From assembly GCA_023055425.1 (NCBI GenBank), contig JALGPY010000003.1:77413491-77477490 (forward strand): a DNA stretch of 64,000 nucleotides. Direction: 5' to 3'. Positions 34,498-47,435 of this stretch are shown here, in pieces. The stretch comes from Linanthus parryae. Its lineage: Eukaryota > Streptophyta > Magnoliopsida > Ericales > Polemoniaceae. The notes below the pieces were generated by a model, which saw only the letters and a program-made list of their open reading frames with translations, was not told the DNA's origin and did no database searches. Numbering within the stretch: position 1 is the first letter of the stretch; each line of letters opens with the position of its first letter. The position numbers were made by a program, and so were the translations under genes.

Positions 34498-37400
34498 TTT
34501 GTATCCCCCATTATTGCAAAGCATCACTTCTTTCTCTTAAAGTGAATGGTACCCGGAGATCTTCGAGAGCAGATTCAGATAATCAATCACCAGTTCAGAA
34601 CTGCAAATCGTGTTCTTCAATTGTGCATATCCAAGCAGGCTTCAAGAAAACAAGGTTGGCCTCGTTTAATTTTGATTTAAGATACCAGCGTTTGCCTTGA
34701 ACTGCGTTGAATCTGTAAACCCATGGAATTTGTGAAGAGGCTTTGATCTTTGAACCCACTTTTGTTTTAATCCTTCAACAATATGAGATCTTGCAACTCC
34801 CTGATTTCTGAAATTGATACCAGAAACTGTTCGTCTTCCTTTGCATAGATCTTGAATTTCAAAATTCAAACTGAAGTGTGGTATTTCTCCCCCCTTTTTT
34901 CTTGCTCTTCCGCAGGAATGGCCAAGACAAAAGGAACCAGACCTGTCAAGGAAGATGAAGAGATACCCGACCTTCCGCAGGCCTTGTGGCGAAAAGCCCC
35001 CTATTTAGGCGGCAAAGATTTCTACCATGCGAGGGTTAAGGCGAAGAGGATGCCTGATCCTGTCCCGGTTGAGCGATTGCTGACACTGACTCGCCCAGTT
35101 AACTCAGCCTTGCTCGAGTTGATTGGTTCCGAGGATGTGGTTCGATTGGGAATCGAGAACGGGCACTTCCCCTATACTGCGATTTCTACCCAGGCGTTCG
35201 TCCAGAAATTGGACTATATGGATGAGTGGATTGACCACGTGTTGGACCATCACGCCGCGACTCTTGATGAAGCCGGCGTATACTTCGCCGTTCGTGCTAT
35301 GAAGGGTGCTGCCGTGAAGCTGGATCAGTCCATGCTTCTAGACCTTCTGTCCCGCTACTCGCCTGCGACTCACACGTTCCATTTTGCTGAGTTCGAGGCT
35401 GCCCCCACACTCGAGGACGTGCAAATGCTGTACGAGCTTTCCCCCATGGGTGAAGTTGACCCTTTGAGTCCTTTGAGGACATCTGCGGAGATTGCTTTAT
35501 ACACGCAGATGGAGGAATGCCTAGCAGAGGTGAAGAAAATCTCCACCCGGTGGACCACTACAAAGGTCCTTCCGAATTGGCAGTTGGTTGATACGTCTGC
35601 GAAGAACACCTGGAACAAATGGTTGCAGTACTTCTTCCGAGACTATGCGAACAGCAGCATCACTAAGAAGCTTCTGAGTGAGAACCCAGAGGCCGAGAAT
35701 TATGTAGAGGGTAAAGGCTATCATTTGACCCTTTGTGCTTTTATCTGTGCTTGGCTGTCGAGGTACCTGATTGATGGTCACCCCCATGACGGGGTCTTCT
35801 ACCATGTTTTGCCACTTGCTGTGAGGCTCGCCCTTGGCCAGAGAGTCGCACTCGGACCCTTGGTCTTGGGTACGGTGTACTATAGGCTTGATCAACTGGT
35901 CCTGGCCATGAAAGAGTCGCGCGGCCGTCTCGATGTACTGACTTTTGTCAATATTTCCTTTTTGACAATGTGGGTTTTCGAGCGATGGCCATCCTATGCT
36001 CCAACTGCTCTCAAACTTGACAAGTGGTGTCCCCCAGGCAAGACCGAAGAGCGTAACAGCGGAAGGCTGCGAGGTGGTTTGGAGCGAGCAACACCAAGTG
36101 CGTGTGGAGTTTGATATGTGACAAGCGGAAAGAGTTTACCACCAGGCCCTATGCCACGCGTGTCGAGAACGTGCGATGGTTTCCCAAGCTGTACCCTTCC
36201 AAGGGTGTTGTCTTCTCAGAAGAGCTTCTCTTCGAAGAGGGACCGCATTTCCATGAGCGCTACCGCGAGTTCTTTTGCTGGTGTCTGCGAGGTTCCCTTC
36301 CTGCCCTCGCAGAGCATATTCGTGAGCTCGCGCCAAGGTATGAAAAGCTTACCGTGGACGTTGACCCCACTCGAGTTTCTCCTCAGTTCGGTTTTGATGC
36401 GGTGGCCCCATCAATCTGGCCCCAGTCTGTTATCAGAGGGTGCTATAAGCGCTTGCTAACAAAGGAGTGCAAGACGATCTTCATGAACAATCTTCCCTTT
36501 GAACAGCCTGCGGGAACCCGCGAGGGTGGTTGTTCCCAAAACTGGCTCGCATACTAGATTGCCCAGCAAACGAGGATTGAGACGCAGTCGGCCGCGCAGT
36601 CAAGCAGAGCTCCCTTGATCAAAAGAAACTCTTTTCCGTTTCGCCCCAATTGCAGTCTGAGCGAGTCTGAGTATGGTTGCTACTCACTGTTGGATCGTGA
36701 GAACCATTTGTGTCCTGATGTCATTCTGAAGGAGAAGGTCGCCGCAGTTAAGAAGGGCGACACGCATGTCGTCAGATACAGCAAGGCATTCGCTGAGGTA
36801 AGCAATTTCTTCGTGTGCGTCAAGCTTCTTGATTTTCTTATGCTGACACCTTAATTCCGTGCTGTTTGCTGTAGTGTCATGTGCGGAGATTCGCATCTGG
36901 TGATCGCTCCAAGTCATTGGTTAACACCATTGTTGCCACCAGAAGACAAAAGCAGTCGTTTCGGTTAGCATGGAGGATGGACCCTGAGGTCGAAACCAAG
37001 ATTCGCGCAGTCATGAATGCTTTTGCTGACTCGCTGATAGACAATGCTCCCGTTCCGTCTCCTCCTGGAGATGATCCCTCCCCTCCAGCGACTGCGGCGC
37101 CGAGAGTGAAGAGACCTAGGCAAAAGGGAATTACAATTTCTTCCCCCAGAAGTGCTCAAGCTTCTCCTCCGGTGAAGTCCCTTTCTGTCAAGGACAAAGG
37201 CAAAGGTCGCATGCCCAGCAAAGTGCGGAAAGAGCTCGCAGTTGAGTCTTTCGTTCCATTCAACCAAGAGGAAGAGGAAGAGAGGCAGGAGCCCCGAGAA
37301 AGTGATGAAGAAGAAGAAGCAACAGTTGTGGTGCATGAGGAAGAATCAGGAGGTACCTCCGTCGCATTTCCTTTCCCATTATCGTAACTTCTTTGCACTT

Positions 37401-38771
37401 CTTTTCTTAAACCAATCATATCTTCGCAGATGATGATGATGATGAGACCATTGGTGGCCTTTTGGCCAAGAGACAAAAGAGAGATACCCATTCTGGCATT
37501 CCAGACGATCCCATAAGCGAGGACATTCTTGCTGAGTCCAGGAAGACAGCCGCGGAGGCTGCTGAAAGAAGGAGACAGCGGGAAGAGGAGGAGCTCGAGC
37601 GTGTGAGACAGCGGAGCCTCGAAGAGCAACATGTTGACGACTTAGTGCGTCCAGCTAGCAAGGAAGATGAGCTTCCCGAAGAAATGGATCCCCAGGCGGA
37701 GGAGGAAGATGCGGTTCCGGAAGAGGATGCAGCAGCGCTGGAGCAAGTCCAGGCGGACTTTGAGGAAATCGCAGGCGGCGATAAAGGTGAGATCTTCAAT
37801 CTCGCAGTAACTTATAGAGATGTTATTGTGGGTGCGTTAAAGCATGGTGTGTCAAAGACTGACATCCGCCGTTGGCTAGTAGACAAGTGCGGAGAACCTT
37901 CAGGTAAATATTTAAGTGATATGCATGTGCTAGACCTGAGCGGCTTGAAACAGGATCATGACTGGTTTCTTCGCATCCCAGGTCACGCTCCTTTTAAAGA
38001 CTTGCTTAGTGACGAGACACTAATAGGATATGGTTCCACGTCCTTAGTGTATGATGAAGATACCTCAATCCCACCTTCGCGTGGAGGTGCTTACTCTTAG
38101 CTTTAGTAAAGATAGCGAAATAACTTATAGCACAAGTTACCTCATATCATCGCATTTAATATTGCAGGTCATGCTGAGGAACCTGTGCTGGAGCAGAGAA
38201 GTCAGCCTTCTGCGTCCTATGTTCCGATTCCAAGCTCCCATACCGAGAAGCCTGTCGCAGCTGCTGAACACGCAAGTGAGCCTCTCGAGGACATCATCGA
38301 ACTTTCCGATGATGCTGAAGCAGATGCTGTGCTAATGGATGAAGATGTCCATACTGGTGCTGAGGAAGTAAGGACAAGTGCTGCTAATGCTTTCGCATCT
38401 GAGAGCGTCCTTCGCCAAGCGACTTCGGCTGTCCCTTCGCCTCCGGCGATGACTGAGCCAGTGGCACCTATTCCTGCGTGGAGCTTTTGGGGCTCGCAGG
38501 TTGGGAATGCAGTCGCAGCTGGTGCGGCCTACATTCTTCCTCCTGACTACGAGAGGTTGGTGCTCGCAGCTGATAGGAGAGCTACGGAGCGAGGACAGTC
38601 TTCAACCACCCCGGCAGCGCGCATTCCTTCTCTTCATGAGATTCTGGAAGGAACTGGTAAGCAGAGCTTTACTGTTCGCATTTCGCACTATTTACTTGCG
38701 AGTTTGACATCGTAACTTAGTTTTGACATCTCTTCAGGTTTGAAGCAAACCGATGTAGACTGGGTGGTTCG

Positions 38772-40338
38772 TGTTGGAATTGTGCCCTAGAGGCAATCAA
38801 TTAATTGTGACATTTATGGATTTACGATTCATTATGTTATCGATATGGTGATATGTTAACATGAATGAAGTCCTTAGAATATAAGTGTTATATTCTTAAA
38901 TATCCCTAGTCAATTATAATGATTAATGGGACAATCATCTATAGACTAGTATGGGGTTGGATTGATATGGAGATATCATGATCCAACACATGGGTATGTA
39001 TTAGGAGTAATGGCATACTGGATTGGCCCATCTCCGAGAAGGCTACATACACGTTATGTTAAGTCACAAGCGCTTCTCGCGGTGCAATGGTATTGTCATC
39101 CTTAGACTTGAAGTCACTAGATATTCTAGTTGTGGATTATTATGATCTTGGTAGCGTTAAACGCTACACCGTAACTGGGTAGTTATAAAGGCGTGTACTG
39201 GATACAATAAGAAGCAAGCTTAGAGATCGTAGTGGACGTAGATAGAATTTGTCCCTCCCACATAACGGGAGCAAATATCCTAGGCCACTCGAGGGATAGT
39301 GCTTATAAAATGTCTGGCCAGACTCAAATAAATCAATATGGGATATTGATGTTATTTGCACGAATAAGGCTATTCCCAGGATCGAGAAACTATGGATTGG
39401 ATATACGAGTGTGACTTGTATGTCTCGTGTCCAATCCGGATATTGAGACAAAGGGATGAGACAATTACTTGCACAAGGTTTGTCATGATGACTATTCTAT
39501 TTGTTGGCTAGAATGGATGTCTTGCTAGAGGCCGCTCCATATTAGTAAGTTGTTACTACCAACTAAATAGAACCTATGGGGTCACACGCCATATAAGGGT
39601 GAACTAGACATGGGAAATAATTAATTAATATGATTAATTAATTAGAAGGATCAAATCGCAACAACTTGCTAACTTAGTAGGACTAATATGCAAGTTGGAC
39701 TAATCCATGTATAGACATGATTAGGATTTGCCAAGGTGGCCTAATTCATGTAGAGACATGATTAGGATTAATTTGCAAAATAGAACTAATCCATGTATTG
39801 ACATGATAAGGACTATTTTTGCAAAAGGGACTAATCCGAACTTGAGGAGGATTATGAGGGGTTCTTTATGTAGTAGGACTAGGAGTTGTTGGACTATATA
39901 AAGAACACTCCTAGCTTATTTTTCTCTCTACACACCACACATCTATTTGATAGAAGTAAGGAGAGAACAAAGCAAGGAGAGAGCAAGTCCCAAAAGAGGG
40001 CCGAACCCCCTTGGGATTGCCGCCCCTCTACCCGTCGGCCTCACATGGTGGTGGCACCCCACTTTGGTACTCCATTGTTGGCGATTCCTTCTTCCTCCTC
40101 CATTCTTCCTAGCTAGCACATGGATTTGGAGGATCTAGATCTCACCTCTAGGCGTGGATCAACCGTAGAGACGTGACACTATTCGCGTTTGAAGTCATCA
40201 AGGAGAACCCAAAGGTGTGTTTATGATTTCTAACCCTTACCATCGTTATGTCTCTTGACTTGTGATCCTTGGAGGGTTTTGCATGGTTTTATGTTTGTTT
40301 ATGCTTCCGTTGTGCACTCCATGAATCAAAACCCTACA
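38772..40338 (+). repeat. Element C 5' LTR (1,567 bp)
   Basis: It begins TGTTGGAATTGTGCCCTAG and ends AAACCCTACA. The TATA box TATATAAA is at 39895-39902, within the 5' half to middle of the LTR, followed by an A/G-rich leader. Confidence 0.95.
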
Positions 40339-40339
40339 G

Positions 40340-40354
40340 TGGTATCAGAGCCAC
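40340..40354 (+). promoter_or_regulatory. Element C primer-binding site
   Basis: TGGTATCAGAGCCAC lies one base after the LTR. It is complementary to the 3' end of initiator tRNA-Met, the standard primer of plant copia elements. Confidence 0.9.
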
Positions 40355-43300
40355 AAGTCGTAGAGCATAAACGTGGTTTATGTGTTACGTTTTAGTTGTT
40401 TTACACCTTAAATTGATTGTTTATCGCGCAAAACAAGACAAATCAAGCATGGGATGGAATTTGTCAATAATCTATCATAACAAGATCTAATTTTTGCATT
40501 GGATGCATGAATTGGTGAGTTTGAGAAATTTTAGGATCTTAGATCTAGGGTTTGGGCATCCTTGGGGAAGAAGGAGTTCTTTCCATACAAGGAAACAACC
40601 AAACTTGGGCACCAAGCAAGGGAGTTGTTTTTGGAAACAACTCCCATAGAAGGGTTCGGCCCCCCTAGGGACCGCCCCCTTGCTTGCCGCCCAAGCTTGG
40701 GAGCCCTAAGGGGCCGGGCGGCCCTAACCCGTGGCCTAGGCTTGTGGGTTTTGGTCCGGGCCGGCCCTAGGGCCTAGTGGTTCACCTTATTGGGCCCGGG
40801 CAATTTGATTGTTGGGCCCATGGACCGTTTTAACCCTAGAAATCCTAAAATCAATTAAAATTGACCAAGCGCGTTAAAATTGGATTTTAACTGTTTATGT
40901 GCAAATCGCATGGTGATTGGATATGGCCTTAGGATGTGGTTTGATGTGGATGTTTAATTATGTGGTTTGGTTTTACGGCCTGCGAGCTGATCAATTAATT
41001 GTAATAATTAATTAGGGTTTTATGGCCTGCGTGCCATTTTTTCTCAACTTGTGAGATTTATTTTATTTAGTATAGATATTAGCTAGTGCTAGATAAAGTA
41101 GATTGTTAGCCAAGATTGGAGAAAAAGAAGCCCAAAGCCAAGGAAGCCACAAAAGATGGAGCATGGAGCATGGAGCAATCCACAAGACTATGAAGGATGG
41201 ACCAAAAGATCAAGACTCATGGAGATGTGTTTGCTTTAGGGTTCATAGATAATTCCATTGGCTTGGAATTATCTTAGTCTAGAAAAGGCCATATCCACAT
41301 CACGTTTAATTTCTTTTTTGTGGTTGTTTAATTATTGTCTTATTATTTGTGTGGTTGGTGTATGGATGATGCATGCAATTAGGATAATAAGATAATTAGA
41401 CAACCCGGATCTATTATTTGGAGTTGTGCCCAAACTCAAATAGATAGATTAGTTGATATTGATCAACAAAACAATTAAAAGAATTGAATTCAAAATCCCT
41501 CAAAATTCAAATATTGTGTTCTTGCCTTCTCGTTATTTAAACACTCATGATCATCATTATTTATCAAGCTCGTGCGTGCCAAAGCAGGGCGACTTGGTTC
41601 ATAATGATGGAATGCGATGGCACGTAACAATGTGCAATTGTTTAGATAAGAGGTTGAACACAACTGGGCTATTAATATGATTAAGAAACCTAGAGGCAAT
41701 CAATTGGGATTATCCATATGGATGGATAAATAAGGAGTTATTTGCCCAATTGAACCAAGAGTTGCATAAGGGATGCAATTGGAATTGTTCCTACCTAAAG
41801 TAGTCAAATTATGGGTGACTTGCCAAAGCAAGCTCATAAGGAGATGAAACATGGATCTTGGCCCACTAGAAAATATATGAATATTTTCCGCATTAATATC
41901 TTGAGGGTTATTAATCCGTAGTAAAATAGTGGGAGCTATATTTGACAATTTAAATCCTTGTTGAATATAGTTAAACGTCACAAACTTTGCATAATCCTAT
42001 TATGTTGAAAACCCATGGCATTAAACAAATAAAAACGCGACTCTATCTATTTCCTAGACTGGTATAAAATTGAGAAATGTTCTCAAATAAAAGAGAAATT
42101 GTTGTACATCGTAGAACATAAAGATCTCTTCCTACCAACTACCAAATCACACTAAAACCTAATGGAAGGGACATCAAAGAATGGTTCTTTGGATGTGACT
42201 TGCCTCATGTTAGCTGCCATGAACTCTGAGCTTTGGAAGCAAGATGAGTAACATGGAGAAGTATGATATGATCATACATTGAAAGAAGCTCTTTCAAACT
42301 AGGGAGCTAGGCAAGAAAGGTTTGAAGTGTTGCTCTACTTTGGGTTATGCAAATATACTAATTCAATATGATTGAAACATTAGTAAATATGCATTATCTA
42401 TGAGATAGATAAAGAATAAAAGGTTATTCACCCAAGTGGACCAAGAATTGCATTGGATGCAATTATAGTTTTGTTTTAAAATTGATTTACTCAATATGAT
42501 TGAAAAATCACTAAAACAAAACACTAATAATGGGCATGGGCAAAGTTGTTAATGGATAACAACATGGGTAAGGGCAAAATAGTTTGCGCCAACCCCATGG
42601 GTATAAAGCAAGTCTATTGCTAAAACCAAGTTGCCTCAAAGTCCCATAGGTGGTGTAGAGGAAGAGAGACTACCCAAAGTACATGGAAGTAAGTAATAAA
42701 GGAATTATGAATTCCGATTTGGGTAATTTTGTTATATAAATCAATGTGTCTATCTCATCATCATAAGTATATGATACTAGATGAGGATCTCACATTTATA
42801 GAAATGTGGAGGATCTCAAGAGACGAAGACAATTGGATAAGGAAGAAATAATCCTACACGTGGGGCTATGAAGCAAAGGGTTGCTGAATAAGCCGTGGGG
42901 AATTATTTCTACCTTTAAGAAATTGTTCATGAATTAGACAAAAGCGATAATGTCCCTACTATGAGTAGGATCATTATCATAGTTTCTTGTTTGGACAAGA
43001 AAGCTCCTTATCATAATAAAAAGGACAAATGTTGTTCCATTTATTATGGTGTGCATTATTGTAATGCAATTTTGTCTAAGTGGATTCTATATCCATGATC
43101 ATGATAATTTCATCTATAACATTAATACCTAGAGGTTTGCATATAATGATATGAACTTCACTTATCTTTAGCATTATTGTTTAGGCCTCCTAAATAAGAA
43201 ATACATATCTAGAAATCCATGTGGATGGATATCTGGAACTCATTTGATTATTGAATCATATGAGACATGTAAGACTTATTAGGAAAAGATATGATCTTTT

Positions 43301-45410
43301 GGGAATCATACATATTGATGTATGAAGCCCGCTAAGCACAAATACTAAAGATGGTTTTCAGTACTTCATCATATTTACTGATGGGATCAGAGAAATATGG
43401 ATTTGTGTATCTTATGAAGAAACAAATCAGAATCCTTTGAATTGTTCAAAGAATTCAGGAATGAAGTAGAAAACCAGCTTGGAAAAAGTATTTAGGCTCT
43501 ACGATTGGATCATAGAGGAAAGTACTTGAGCCAAGAGTTTGACAACAATCTATGGGAGTGTTGGATATGATCCAACACTCGCTCCACCTAGCACGCCACA
43601 AAGGTTTGCCGTGTCTAAGAGGAGATTTCGAACCTTGTAGGACACGGTTCGGACCAAGATAAGTCAAACAGAACTTCCAGTTTACTTTTGGGGCTATGTT
43701 CTAATTACAACAAATTTCGCCCTTAACCTTGTTCCATCAAAAACGGATTATGAATAACGCCATATGAGATATGGACTAGGAAAGTGTCCTAGTATGTCAT
43801 TCATAAAGATTTGGGGTTATGAAGTTTATGTAAAAGAGTTTACAAATAAACTTGGACCCAAGTCGGATAAATGTTTTGTGGGATATCCTGAAAAGGATAT
43901 TATTTCTACAACCCAATCGAGAACAAACTGTTTGTTGCTCGAACTACAGTGTTTCTAGGTAGAGATTGTCTCTAAGAGAAACAGTGGGAGGACAGTAGAA
44001 CTTGAAAAGTTCAAGAACCACAATAGAACATTGATCCGTTTGATGGAACATGAGCAGGATCACAAGGTGTTGTGGAGCAACCTACTCAGATAACACAAGA
44101 ACCTCGTAGGTCAGGTAGGATATGTTAAGGGACTAGAGAAATAAGGATTTCTCATAACCCGTGATATATTGCTCATAAAGATGAGCCTACAACCTATGAG
44201 ATGGCCACGTGTGGCCATACTCTCGGAAATGGCTTGGAGCAATGAGATACGATATGGAATCCATGTATGCCAACAAAGTATAGACTTTGATGGAACCACC
44301 TGAAGGGTAGGACCCATAGGGTGCAAGTGGGTTATGAGGAAACCAACATGGATGGTAATATGATTACCTTTAATGGAAAATTGGTAGGAAAGGGATTTCA
44401 TGTGAGCTCATAGTATAGACTATGACGAAATCTTTCCCCAATTGTGATGCTTAAATCCATTCGCATCTTGCTTGTAGCAATCTATTTATAGATTGGATCA
44501 AGCTTCTAGGAGTTGGACTCTTCAAATAGATGATGTAATCAAAGGAGTTTGATTCCATCAAAATTGAAGATGAGACTTGTGTTTACAAGAAGGTTAGTGG
44601 GAGCATAGTTATTTTTCTGGTCTTGTATGTGGAGACATACTTAATCATTGGGAATGTTGCCCCTACTTGGCAGTCTTACGTAGATTGACTAGGGAGTTGA
44701 CTTTCTAATGGTAGACTTAAGCGAAGCAACTTGTGAAGATCTATTGAGGTAGATCAAGATGGTTGTATAGCTTATGTCATAGTACATAAGTTGACAAAGG
44801 TGTTGAAATGGTTCAACGTAAAAGAATATCGATTCTTACCCATGTCACATGGAATTAGTCTTTGGAAGGCTAATTGTCTTTCCAATTAGATTGGGAATGG
44901 ACCGTATGAATTAGATTCACGAGATACGTCATGAGATGTACTAGGCCAGACGTGTCATAAAGCATGACACAAAGATACCAGTCATATCCGGGTGAGAGTC
45001 ACTGGATAAAATATCAATATTATCATTTAGTACTTGAGAAGCACTAAGGATGAATTATTGATAAATAGATAATATGAAGAGTTTGCTGTAAGGGGTTACA
45101 GTGATGCGAACTTCAAATCTGACAAAGAAGATTTCAGATTATAAGTCAAGTTTTGAGTTTTGCCTTAGTGGGAGCGACTGTGAGCTGGAAAAGTTCCGGG
45201 CAAGATTCAGTCACTGATTTTAACATAGAGGACTGAGTAAATTAATACATAAGATGCATTTACTAAGAATATTCAATCTCAATCAAATTGTTGATAGAGG
45301 AGATGTGAATATTTGCAACGTATCAACAGATGTCTCGCCCCTACGCAGCGGAAGCGTGGAGGGCCGCGCTAGATCAATAGGCATATGATGCAGGAGATTG
45401 ACTCTAGTGC
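40355..45410 (+). pseudogene. Element C interior: long leader and wrecked gag-pol
   Basis: The first 1.6 kb (40355 to about 41990) is a non-coding leader closely matching that of element E. Gag relics follow at about 42000-42300. Integrase relics lie at about 43270-43960 (best piece: GPKSDKCFVGYPEKD at 43764-43958), RT relics at about 44140-44860 and RNase H relics at about 45100-45200. The order is normal for copia, but there is no usable frame. Compared with E, whole blocks are missing or substituted. Confidence 0.75.
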
Positions 45411-45421
45411 AAGTGGGAGAC
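45411..45421 (+). promoter_or_regulatory. Element C polypurine tract
   Basis: AAGTGGGAGAC lies immediately before the 3' LTR, the usual copia wording. Confidence 0.88.
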
Positions 45422-46988
45422 TGTTGGAATTGTGCCCTAGAGGCAATCAATTAATTGTGACATTTATGGATTTACGATTCATTATGTTATCGATATGGTG
45501 ATATGTAAACATGAATGAAGTCCTTAGAATATAAGTGTTATATTCTTAAATATCCCTAGTCAATTATAATGATTAATGGGACAATCATCTATAGACTAGT
45601 ATGGGGTTGGATTGATATGGAGATATCATGATCCAACACATGGGTATGTATTAGGAGTAATGGCATACTGGATTGACCCATCTCCGAGAAGGCTACATAC
45701 ACGTTATGTTAAGTCACAAGCGCTTCTCGCGGTGCAATGGTATTGTCATCCTTAGACTTGAAGTCACTAGATATTCTAGTTGTGGATTATTGTGATCTTG
45801 GTAGCGTTAAACGCTACACCGTAACTGGGTAGTTATAAAGGCGTGTACTGGATACAATAAGAAGCAAGCTTAGAGATCGTAGTGGACGTAGATAGAATTT
45901 GTCCCTCCCACATAACGGGAGCAAATATCCTAGGCCACTCGAGGGATAGTGCTTATAAAATGTCTGGCCAGACTCAAATAAATCAATATGGGATATTGAT
46001 GTTATTTGCACGAATAAGGCTATTCCCAGGATCGAGAAACTATGGATTGGATATACGAGTGTGACTTGTATGTCTCGTGTCCAATCCGGATATTGAGACA
46101 AAGGGATGAGACAATTACTTGCACAAGGTTTGTCATGATGACTATTCTATTTGTTGGCTAGAATGGATGTCTTGCTAGAGGCCGCTCCATATTAGTAAGT
46201 TGTTACTACCAACTAAATAGAACCTATGGGGTCACACGCCATATAAGGGTGAACTAGACATGGGAAATAATTAATTAATATGATTAATTAATTAGAAGGA
46301 TCAAATCGCAACAACTTGCTAACTTAGTAGGACTAATATGCAAGTTGGACTAATCCATGTATAGATATGATTAGGATTTGCCAAGGTGGCCTAATTCATG
46401 TAGAGACATGATTAGGATTAATTTGCAAAATAGAACTAATCCATGTATTGACATGATAAGGACTATTTTTGCAAAAAGGGACTAATCCGAACTTGAGGAG
46501 GATTATGAGGGGTTCTTTATGTAGTAGGACAAGGAGTTGTTGGACTATATAAAGAACACTCCTAGCTTATTTTTCTCTCTACAAACCACACATCTATTTG
46601 ATAGAAGTAAGGAGAGAACAAAGCAAGGAGAGAGCAAGTCCCAAAAGAGGGCCGAACCCCCTTGGGATTGCCGCCCCTCACCCGTCGGCCTCACATGGTG
46701 GTGGCGCCCCACTTTGGTACTCCATTGTTGGCGATTCCTTCTTCCTCCTCCATTCTTCCTAGCTAGCACATGGATTTGGAGGATCTAGATCTCACCTCTA
46801 GGCGTGGATCAACCGTAGAGACGTGACACTATTCGCGTTTGAAGTCATCAAGGAGAACCCAAAGGTGTGTTTATGATTTCTAACCCTTACCATCGTTATG
46901 TCTCTTGACTTGTGATCCTTGGAGGGTTTTGCATGGTTTTATGTTTGTTTATGCTTCCGTTGTGCAATCCATGAATCAAAACCCTACA
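45422..46988 (+). repeat. Element C 3' LTR (1,567 bp)
   Basis: It is the pair of 38772-40338, with the TATA box at 46546-46553. Differences seen include t/a near 45507, g/a at about 45676 and c/t at about 46366, plus single-base indels at about 46476 and 46679. Confidence 0.95.
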
Positions 46989-47435
46989 GTTCGAATGCGC
47001 CTTACCTACCCCCAATCGTTCGTGAGATCTCTGGAGATAGGGCCCTTTGACAGGAGGCTGTTTCTTACTGAAGCCATTTGGATTTTGGAGCAGCTGTCTG
47101 CGGCTACGCCTGCGACCATTTCTGTCCAGAGTGCTGAATTGCTATGTGGCATGTGCCAAAATCTCCTGACCAAAGTCCAGGGCAGACTGGGTTTCAAATT
47201 TCTTATGAACAGAGTCACGCTGATTCGCGCAGCCGTAACTTTGAAACTCGGCCACCAGAATCTCGCAGCTGAGAAGCAGAAGGTGGAGCAGCAAAAGCAA
47301 AAGGTTGATGAAGCTCTGAAGCTCTATCATGAGATGAATGCCAGGTGCGAGCAGCTGAAGCAAGAAGTGAAACAGGTAGAGAAGCTGAGCCATCAGTTCG
47401 AGCCCCAAGACTCCTTGATCAAGAATTTGCTTTGA

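Larger units (their letters stand above)
38772..46988 (+). mobile_element. Element C: copia retrotransposon with near-identical LTRs but decayed interior
   Basis: It is 8,217 bp with the perfect target duplication GTTCG (38767-38771 and 46989-46993), inside the last exon of the PMD gene. Both LTRs are 1,567 bp and differ at about ten places by eye. The 5.1 kb interior has a primer site and polypurine tract but no long ORF. Relics of gag, integrase, RT and RNase H are scattered and full of stops. LTR starts (TGTTGGAAT, then CCCTAGAGGCAAT) resemble the BARE/Angela style of copia LTRs. It probably moved recently with enzymes from an autonomous relative such as E. Confidence 0.92.
34918..47435 (+). 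pseudogene. Plant mobile domain (PMD, aminotransferase-like) gene, antisense in element D; five exons, interrupted by copia C
   Basis: Exons: 34918-36797, 36875-37352, 37430-38086, 38168-38656, then 38738-38771 plus 46994-47435, with copia C between. The four introns are GT-AG, 77-81 nt, phases 0,1,1,1. The intact protein would be about 1,320 aa. Exon 1 holds the PMD (THTFHFAEFEAAPTLEDVQM is the typical core), a family found in host MAIN/MAIL1 proteins and in transposons. Exons 2-4 are acidic, low-complexity and charged (EEEEERQEPRESDEEEEA). The C terminus is a coiled coil (EKQKVEQQKQKVDEALKLYH). Damage: a frameshift at about 36055-36070, TAG at 36555-36557, and the copia insertion at codon-internal GTTCG. 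The biochemical role is unknown. Host or retroelement use cannot be told from sequence. Confidence 0.8.

Noticed and set aside
33919..34545. 208-aa plus-strand frame in the element D LTR
   Set aside because: It overlaps the LTR, repeats at 56362 in the other LTR with a different end, and has no domain.
34918..36114. PMD gene as an ordinary host gene into which retroelements inserted
   Set aside because: The D target duplication, PBS and PPT enclose it as one unit between two near-identical LTRs, so it lies inside element D. A host origin before capture remains possible.
39164..39451. 95-aa frame also present at 45814
   Set aside because: It is duplicated only because it lies in the two copies of the C LTR; there are no coding features.
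43764..43958. 64-aa frame as a small gene
   Set aside because: It is an integrase relic of element C matching the E integrase region at about 63720-63790.
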